Source: Sulfidibacterium sp964598065
GTDB lineage: Bacteria; Bacteroidota; Bacteroidia; Bacteroidales; F082
Length of the DNA: 16,828 bases
Direction: 5' to 3'
Assembly (NCBI GenBank): GCA_964598065.1
Contig: CAZRAW010000043.1
Span: 1 to 16,828, forward strand
Shown here: positions 12,685-16,828 of the stretch, piece by piece
How the letters are laid out: the number at the start of each line of letters is the position of its first letter
How positions within the stretch are numbered: the stretch's first letter is position 1
Notes under the pieces: generated by a model
Database searches by the model: none
Told to the model about the DNA's origin: nothing
Seen by the model: the letters and a program-made list of their open reading frames with translations, nothing else
Program-made: the position numbers and the translations under genes

Positions 12685-15387
12685 ATGAAAAACAAAAAAA
12701 AATCCGTACTTCAAAATGGAGCCGGTCATCTTAAAGGAGACAGTGTAACGTATTACTGCTCCATGCATTGTGAAGGCGACAAAACCTATGATCAACCAGG
12801 TGATTGCCCGGTTTGCGGTATGCATCTGGTACCAATGGATGCTTCCGGGAAAACTACAAAAGCTATGAAGCATGACCATCATCATGATGACCATGCACAT
12901 GCACAGGAAGGAATGGCACACAAAGGCCATGACAAATCAACTGATGGTACAAAATATTATTGTACCATGCATTGCGAAGGCGACAAAACATACGATCAGC
13001 CGGGTGATTGCCCGGTTTGCGGTATGCATTTGGTTCCTGTTGTACCCGGGGGAGAGCACGGTAAACACAGCCATGCATCGACATCCCACGAGCATACACA
13101 TGATGAGCATACCCATACGCACGAAATGATGGCTTCTGCGCAACCTGCAACAGCCTCAGATAAATATTACTGTTCCATGCATTGCGAAGGTGACAAAACT
13201 TACGATCAACCCGGTGATTGCCCGGTTTGCGGTATGCCCCTGATAAAGGAGGTAAGTCTGGAAAGTAAAAAACAGGTGGTATATTCCTGCCCCATGCATC
13301 CCGAGGTGAAAAGTGATAAACCTGGTTCTTGCCCAAAATGCGGGATGGACCTTGTTCCGGAAAAAGGAGTTGAGAAAAGTGAGGAGGAAATAGCTTATCG
13401 TAAAATGGCCAACCGTTTTTGGATAGCCCTGGCTCTTTCTGCACCAGTCCTCTTCATTTCCATGTCTGATTATGTTTCTTTTCTGGATCTCTCAAAAATA
13501 GCCCCCGAAATTGTTTGGAGGTGGACTCAATTTATTTTGACTCTCCCGGTGGTTTTTTATGCAGGAGGGGATTTCTTTGTCAGGGGCTTGAATTCGGTAC
13601 GAAGATGGTCGCCAAACATGTGGACGCTCATCTCTCTCGGCGTGGGAGCCGCTTTTTTATTTAGTGTTTTAGGAATGTTTTTCCCAGGATTCTTCCCTGC
13701 CCAATTCAAGGATGCCAATGGCTATGTTCACCTCTATTTTGAAGCAGCGGCTTTTATCCTTACATTAGTGTTGTTGGGGCAGGTATTGGAATTACGTGCC
13801 CACAGCAAAACCAACACAGCCATAAAAGCACTGCTCAACCTTGTTCCTCCTGTAGCAAGAGTAATTCGCAACGGAAAGGAGCAGGAAATTCCGGTTGAGG
13901 ATGTAGTGGAAGGAGATATCCTGCAGATCCGGCCTGGCGAAAAGGTGCCGGTGGATGGCACTATTTTCGAGGGAGCTGCTGTGGTTGACGAAGGTATGAT
14001 TACCGGTGAGTCCATCCCTGTAGAAAAAATTAAAGGAGAAAAAGTTATCGGTGGTGCTGTTAATGGCAGAACGACCTTTAAAATGAAAGCCGAAAAGGTG
14101 GGCTCGGATACGCTGCTCGCTCAAATTATTGAGATGGTAAACAAAGCCAGCCGCTCCAGGGCTCCCATACAGAAGCTGGCCGATACGGTGGCTAAATATT
14201 TTGTACAGGTGGTGGTTTCTGCTGCTATTATAACCTTTGTCGTCTGGTATTTCTGGGGACCTGAACCCGCACTGGTGTATGCTTTTGTGAATGCTATTGC
14301 AGTACTGGTAATTGCATGCCCATGTGCGCTGGGACTTGCCACTCCAATGTCTATTATGGTGGGTACCGGAAGGGCAGCCCAATCAGGTGTGCTGGTGAAA
14401 GATGCGGGTGCCATAGAAGAAATGAATAAAATAGATACTGTTATTGTGGACAAAACAGGTACTCTTACTGTAGGAAAGCCTGCTCTGAGGTCCTATACTT
14501 CTTTTAACAGTAATAAAAAAGATGATGAAATTTTGCAACTCGCTGCTTCGGTTGATAAGAACAGCGAACATCCTGTGGCCGAATCCATAGTGAAAGGAGC
14601 CAGGGCTAAAAATATACCTCTTTTGGAGGTGGATGATTTTGAGGCGATTACAGGAATGGGCGTTAGGGCAAAACTAAATGGAAAAAAAATTGGACTGGGA
14701 AATTTGCGTCTCATTGAATTTTTTGGAGCAAAATTATCGAAAGAGAATGGAGAGTTGGCAAAAAAATGGCAGCAATCCGGGCAGACGGTTATGTTTATGA
14801 TTATTGATAAGAATGTGGAAGGGATAGTGAGTGTATCTGATAAAATTAAGGAGACTTCAGCGGCAGCCATAAAATCGTTGCACAAAGCCGGACTTACTGT
14901 GATAATGCTTACCGGTGATAACGAATTTACAGCAAAAGCCATCGCTGCCGAAATGGGTATCGATGCCTACCAGGCCGATAGCCTTCCGGAAGACAAATAC
15001 AACAAAGTAAAAGAATTGCAGGATCAGGGACATATAGTAGCCATGGCAGGCGATGGCATTAATGATGCGCCGGCACTGGCTCTCGCCAATATTGGCATTG
15101 CCATGGGAACCGGTACCGATATCGCCATGCAAAGCGCTGAAATTACGCTGGTTAAAGGTGATTTGAACGGTATTGTAAGGGCACACGACCTGAGCAGGAA
15201 GGTGATGCGGAATATAAAACAAAATCTGTTCTTTGCCTTTGTGTATAATTCTATTGGGGTTCCCATTGCTGCCGGTGTGCTCTTTCCCTTTTTCGGAATT
15301 CTTTTGAGCCCTATCATTGCGGCAGCAGCCATGAGTTTTAGCTCCGTTTCGGTTATCTCCAACGCTTTGCGCCTGAGAAATCAGTAA
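12685..15387 (+). CDS. copA: CopA-type Cu(I)-exporting P1B ATPase with four heavy-metal-binding domains
   Basis: The 900-residue ATPase exports cytosolic Cu(I). Instead of the usual CxxC HMA domains, its N-terminus has four heavy-metal-binding (HMBD/YHS-like) units at about 23-51, 91-118, 161-188 and 200-226. Each has C...CPxCGM. The first three share an almost identical MHCEGDKTYDQPGDCP core; the fourth is the common CPMHPEVKSDKPGSCPKCGM form. Linkers at 62-82 and 123-148 are His-rich (HDHHHDDHAH, HEHTHDEHTHTH). The catalytic core is complete: TGES 440-443, membrane CPC 545-547, DKTGT 589-593 with phosphorylated D589, SEHP with H629-P630, TGDN, and GDGINDAP from 789. YN (854-855) and MSFSS in the last helices complete the P1B-1 copper signature. 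It is about 100 residues longer than most CopA proteins because of the N-terminus. Confidence 0.95.
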   Translation: MKNKKKSVLQNGAGHLKGDSVTYYCSMHCEGDKTYDQPGDCPVCGMHLVPMDASGKTTKAMKHDHHHDDHAHAQEGMAHKGHDKSTDGTKYYCTMHCEGDKTYDQPGDCPVCGMHLVPVVPGGEHGKHSHASTSHEHTHDEHTHTHEMMASAQPATASDKYYCSMHCEGDKTYDQPGDCPVCGMPLIKEVSLESKKQVVYSCPMHPEVKSDKPGSCPKCGMDLVPEKGVEKSEEEIAYRKMANRFWIALALSAPVLFISMSDYVSFLDLSKIAPEIVWRWTQFILTLPVVFYAGGDFFVRGLNSVRRWSPNMWTLISLGVGAAFLFSVLGMFFPGFFPAQFKDANGYVHLYFEAAAFILTLVLLGQVLELRAHSKTNTAIKALLNLVPPVARVIRNGKEQEIPVEDVVEGDILQIRPGEKVPVDGTIFEGAAVVDEGMITGESIPVEKIKGEKVIGGAVNGRTTFKMKAEKVGSDTLLAQIIEMVNKASRSRAPIQKLADTVAKYFVQVVVSAAIITFVVWYFWGPEPALVYAFVNAIAVLVIACPCALGLATPMSIMVGTGRAAQSGVLVKDAGAIEEMNKIDTVIVDKTGTLTVGKPALRSYTSFNSNKKDDEILQLAASVDKNSEHPVAESIVKGARAKNIPLLEVDDFEAITGMGVRAKLNGKKIGLGNLRLIEFFGAKLSKENGELAKKWQQSGQTVMFMIIDKNVEGIVSVSDKIKETSAAAIKSLHKAGLTVIMLTGDNEFTAKAIAAEMGIDAYQADSLPEDKYNKVKELQDQGHIVAMAGDGINDAPALALANIGIAMGTGTDIAMQSAEITLVKGDLNGIVRAHDLSRKVMRNIKQNLFFAFVYNSIGVPIAAGVLFPFFGILLSPIIAAAAMSFSSVSVISNALRLRNQ
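12757..13251 (+). repeat. Three near-identical HMBD-coding repeats within copA
   Basis: The segment coding for YYC[ST]MHCEGDKTYDQPGDCP occurs three times, with the first cysteine codons at about 12757, 12961 and 13171. The period is therefore 204 then 210 nt. Identity is very high even at third codon positions, while the His-rich linkers between the copies differ. This suggests recent tandem duplication, and copy number may vary between strains. Confidence 0.8.
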
Positions 15388-15429
15388 TTAAAACCAGGGA
15401 TTTATTAACAAACTAAAAAAAATAAAGAA

Positions 15430-16176
15430 ATGAAAAAACAAATTTTAATAGTGATGGCACTGGTCGTTTTTTCCTTTACGGGAATCGCCTTTGCCGAAGG
15501 CGGAATGAGCTTTCCGATAAATATGTCCGGAGAATCCGCGTTGAATATGGAAATGTCTGCTATGCAGCCGGATTCTTCCGCAAAGCAAAAGCAAAGCATG
15601 ATGAATAAAAAAGCAGAAATGCATGGTAAGACGATGCAAATGCAAAACATGCAGGGGATGAAAATGATGCCCAAAGACAGTGGGGCTATGATGATGCAAA
15701 TGCATGCGATGATGAAACATATGATGATGCGCATGATGAAAAATGGTAATATGGCCAACGGAAAAGGAATGATGAAGGGTCAAAAAGGACAGATGAAGGG
15801 TAAGATGACGCAAATGCAAAATATTCAGGGGATGAAAATGATGCCCAAAGACAGTGGAGCTATGATGATGCAGATGCATGCGATGATGAAACATATGATG
15901 ATGCGCATGATGAAAAATGGTAATATGGCCAACGGAAAAGGAATGATGAAGGGTCAAAAAGGACAGATGAAGGGTAAGATGACGCAAATGAAAAACATGC
16001 AGGGGATGAAAATGATGCCCAAAGACAGTGGAGCTATGATGATGCAAATGCATGCGATGATGATGAATATGATGCAGAATATGCAAGGCAAGAGTATGAG
16101 TAAGAAATGCAACAGCACAAAACAGGAAAAAATGATGAATAAAAAGGCACGCGATCATCACCGGAAGAAAAAATGA
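15430..16176 (+). CDS. Secreted methionine-rich repeat protein, likely copper-binding
   Basis: The 248-residue protein starts with a signal peptide (KKQILIVMALVVFSFTGIAFA, then EGG), so it acts in the periplasm or outside. By my count 70 of 248 residues are methionine (28%), mostly in MM, MMM and MxM clusters that favour Cu(I) or Ag(I), mixed with many lysines. Two complete 58-residue units (about 77-134 and 135-192) and a truncated third make up most of the chain. Each begins MKMMPKDSGAMMMQMHAMM; full units continue with MRMMKNGNMANGKG and GQKGQMKGKM. The tail holds one cysteine (NSTKQE region) and a basic HHRKKK end. No named family is recognised. It lies 42 nt after copA, so it could buffer copper delivered to the periplasm before Cus-type export. 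Confidence 0.78.
   Translation: MKKQILIVMALVVFSFTGIAFAEGGMSFPINMSGESALNMEMSAMQPDSSAKQKQSMMNKKAEMHGKTMQMQNMQGMKMMPKDSGAMMMQMHAMMKHMMMRMMKNGNMANGKGMMKGQKGQMKGKMTQMQNIQGMKMMPKDSGAMMMQMHAMMKHMMMRMMKNGNMANGKGMMKGQKGQMKGKMTQMKNMQGMKMMPKDSGAMMMQMHAMMMNMMQNMQGKSMSKKCNSTKQEKMMNKKARDHHRKKK
15658..16058 (+). repeat. 174-nt tandem repeat inside the Met-rich gene
   Basis: Equivalent ATG codons in GGGGATGAAAATGATGCCC occur at 15658, 15832 and 16006, giving an exact 174-nt (58-codon) period. The first two units are nearly identical at DNA level; the third diverges after about 50 nt. The period is a multiple of three, so unit gain or loss keeps the frame. Confidence 0.88.
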
Positions 16177-16338
16177 TTACAGGGGTTTTTCTTCAAGCCC
16201 AGACTACCAGAATATTTATAAACAAGCCCTCTTTTCCGTGAGCTTACCGTTGATACTCTGAAAAAGGGTCAAAGAGAAATTAATTTATACAATCCGAATA
16301 GATTTTCAAAAACGGAAAACATTGAAGATTTAATATTA
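16177..16338. other. Spacer after the Met-rich gene
   Basis: No gene is supported. A plus-strand frame near 16230-16345 (ELTVDTLKKGQREINLYNP...) is open for some 40 codons without a credible start and reads on into the tRNA-like repeat, so it is probably not coding or is a remnant. The nearest terminator for the copper unit is the hairpin at 16339-16372. Confidence 0.4.
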
Positions 16339-16377
16339 AAAAAGGATCATCTTGCAAAAAATGATCCTTTTTCTTTA
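16339..16377. terminator. Probable bidirectional terminator between the copper unit and the GIY-YIG/tRNA region
   Basis: A 12-bp perfect stem (16339-16350 with 16361-16372, core AAAGGATCAT/ATGATCCTTT) has a 10-nt loop and an A-run before it and a T-run after it. It can act in both directions: for the rightward copper unit and for leftward transcripts from the tRNA/GIY-YIG side. A related hairpin follows the real tRNA at 16746-16777. Confidence 0.72.
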
Positions 16378-16410
16378 TGTGGGAACTACTGGATTCGAAC
16401 CAGTGACCCT
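16373..16410 (-). repeat. Direct repeat, left copy: tRNA 3'-end fragment
   Basis: These 38 nt are identical to 16774-16811, the 3' end of tRNA-Val plus its first downstream bases. The fragment contains the acceptor 3' strand (AGTTCCC on the minus strand), the whole T-arm and the variable loop, then stops. No D-arm, anticodon arm of normal geometry or 5' acceptor strand follows. It is a tRNA remnant, not a gene. The offset between copies is 401 nt. Confidence 0.88.
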
Positions 16411-16435
16411 TCCGACTTGAAAAGTCGGAAGGGTC
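16405..16435. repeat. 14-bp perfect palindrome at the edge of the tRNA remnant
   Basis: GACCCTTCCGACTT (16405-16418) pairs perfectly with 16422-16435 across a GAA loop. Its left arm starts in the variable-loop part of the tRNA remnant. It lies between the GIY-YIG stop codon and the remnant. It could be a transcript-end hairpin or a recombination/cleavage site of the cassette. It does not fit a tRNA anticodon arm, because the variable loop would be 7 nt. Confidence 0.7.
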
Positions 16436-16462
16436 TGAACGTTTCGATAGCTTTCGAGAGAA

Positions 16463-16729
16463 CTAAGCACCTTTTGGTTTTTCTGATTTTTTTGAGATGA
16501 GTCGTTCAATGGCTTTTCTGTTTTTCCATTTTTTCACCTGCCGTTCTCTTGCATAAGCTTCAGATTTCGTTGCAAAAGGTTCTGTATAAACTATTTTCCA
16601 GTCTCCGGTTTTCCCGGTAAAACCTTTGTGGTTTGTATTGTGTTTTTTAAGTCGTTCTTCAGGGTTGTCGCTATGACCGATGTAGTAATGGTTTCGACCG
16701 GAAGAGAAAAGGATGTAGAAATAGTACAT
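16463..16729 (-). CDS. Small GIY-YIG nuclease-domain protein (UPF0213/YhbQ-like)
   Basis: The 88-residue protein is essentially one GIY-YIG domain. It has FYIL (residues 4-7) and YYIG (15-18) as the two signature strands, the conserved ERLKKHN with catalytic-type R26 and H30-N31, the acidic E57 in KSEAYARERQVKKWKNR, and a short basic tail. This matches the stand-alone UPF0213/YhbQ group, whose members are thought to be structure-specific nucleases acting on DNA. The gene reads leftward and lies between tRNA-Val with its hairpin and the duplicated tRNA 3' end. Its start is only 17 nt past the tRNA hairpin, so expression may depend on read-through. The setting suggests a tRNA-associated mobile or duplicated cassette. 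Confidence 0.88.
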   Translation of the reverse strand: MYYFYILFSSGRNHYYIGHSDNPEERLKKHNTNHKGFTGKTGDWKIVYTEPFATKSEAYARERQVKKWKNRKAIERLISKKSEKPKGA

Positions 16730-16745
16730 AACATTAGAAATTAAA

Positions 16746-16777
16746 AAAGGATTATCTCGTGGGGGAGGTAATCCTTT
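16746..16777 (-). terminator. Hairpin terminator after tRNA-Val
   Basis: AAAGGATTA (16746-16754) pairs with TAATCCTTT (16769-16777). The stem extends inward through TCTC/GAGG to a GTGGGG loop, giving 13 pairs in total with one wobble. On the minus strand it follows the tRNA 3' end by four bases and is followed by a TTTTTTAA stretch. It overlaps the start of the 38-nt repeat. Confidence 0.68.
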
Positions 16778-16811
16778 ATGTGGGAACTACTGGATTCGAA
16801 CCAGTGACCCT
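16774..16811 (-). repeat. Direct repeat, right copy: 3' end of tRNA-Val
   Basis: This is the copy that belongs to the apparently functional tRNA. It is identical over 38 nt to 16373-16410 and diverges at 16812, the second base of the anticodon stem. The two copies bracket the GIY-YIG gene. Confidence 0.88.
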
Positions 16812-16828
16812 CTGCTTGTAAGGCAGAT
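16781..16828 (-). tRNA. tRNA-Val (anticodon TAC), 3' part, cut by the window end
   Basis: Read on the minus strand, the visible part has a 5-bp anticodon stem (TCTGC/GCAGA) with the 7-nt loop CTTACAA, so the anticodon is TAC, reading GUA (valine). A 5-nt variable loop, the T-arm ACTGG-TTCGAAT-CCAGT, acceptor strand AGTTCCC and discriminator A follow. No CCA is encoded. The D-arm and 5' acceptor strand lie beyond the right edge, so the full fold cannot be checked. Confidence 0.85.

Noticed and set aside
12757..13251. CRISPR-like or intergenic repeat array
   Set aside because: The repeats are in frame, coding, about 205 nt apart and encode HMBD metal-binding units.
12863..13444. 193-codon minus-strand frame opposite the copA N-terminus
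   Set aside because: Its internal repeats merely mirror the HMBD repeats of copA on the other strand.
15445..16161. 238-codon minus-strand His-rich frame opposite the Met-rich gene
   Set aside because: Antisense of ATG codons is CAT (His), so the His-rich peptide is a by-product of the Met codons; the plus frame has a signal peptide and operon context.
16380..16455. A second complete tRNA gene at the left copy of the repeat (hairpin loop TTTTCAA would give anticodon TTC)
   Set aside because: The variable loop would be 7 nt, and there is no D-arm and no 5' acceptor strand complementary to AGTTCCC at the required distance; it is only a 3' fragment.

Overview
The window looks like chromosomal DNA of a Bacteroidota member (probably Bacteroidales or a relative). 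Start codons are preceded by A-rich stretches rather than strong Shine-Dalgarno sites. Promoter-like boxes match the Bacteroidota -7 consensus TAnnTTTG. The tRNA 3' end carries no encoded CCA, and the protein families fit the phylum. Almost everything reads left to right; only the right-hand tRNA and a small GIY-YIG gene read right to left.

Layout. (1) 1-350: no convincing gene. (2) 351-938: a one-protein regulator joining an HMA-type metal-binding domain (MVCSRC) to an AraC-type DNA-binding domain. (3) 1079-4168: a tightly overlapping three-gene unit of PAP2 phosphatase, GT39/ArnT-like integral-membrane glycosyltransferase and GT2 polyprenyl-phosphate sugar synthase-like enzyme, probably for envelope lipid or glycan modification. 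(4) 4542-11052: a copper/silver tripartite efflux operon of TolC-type outer membrane channel, CusB-type adaptor and CusA-type RND pump with its methionine relay intact, ending in a PII-like protein. (5) 11193-11579: a DUF302 protein. (6) 11752-16176: a second copper unit with an HMA-like protein that has lost CxxC but ends in HCCCG, a small Cys-rich membrane protein, a SHOCT membrane protein, a CopA-type Cu+ ATPase with four heavy-metal-binding domains and His-rich linkers, and a secreted protein that is 28% methionine, built on a 174-nt repeat. (7) 16339-16828: a tRNA-Val (partial) and a small GIY-YIG nuclease gene lying between two copies of the tRNA 3' end.

How the parts fit. Three places, upstream of tolC, DUF302 and the HMA-like gene, carry the same 27-bp element: a T[AG]TAA[CG] half-site repeated 21 bp apart around a conserved core. 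In all three, exactly 21 nt separate the element from a TAnnTTTG -7 box. The direct half-sites two helical turns apart, covering the missing -33 element, are what an AraC-type activator would use. The AraC-HMA protein at 351-938 is the obvious candidate. I therefore read the window as a copper regulon: a cytosolic metal sensor-activator, cytosolic export by CopA, periplasmic export by Cus, and accessory Cys-, His- and Met-rich metal binders. The regulator-operator link is inference; the repeats and spacing are seen directly.
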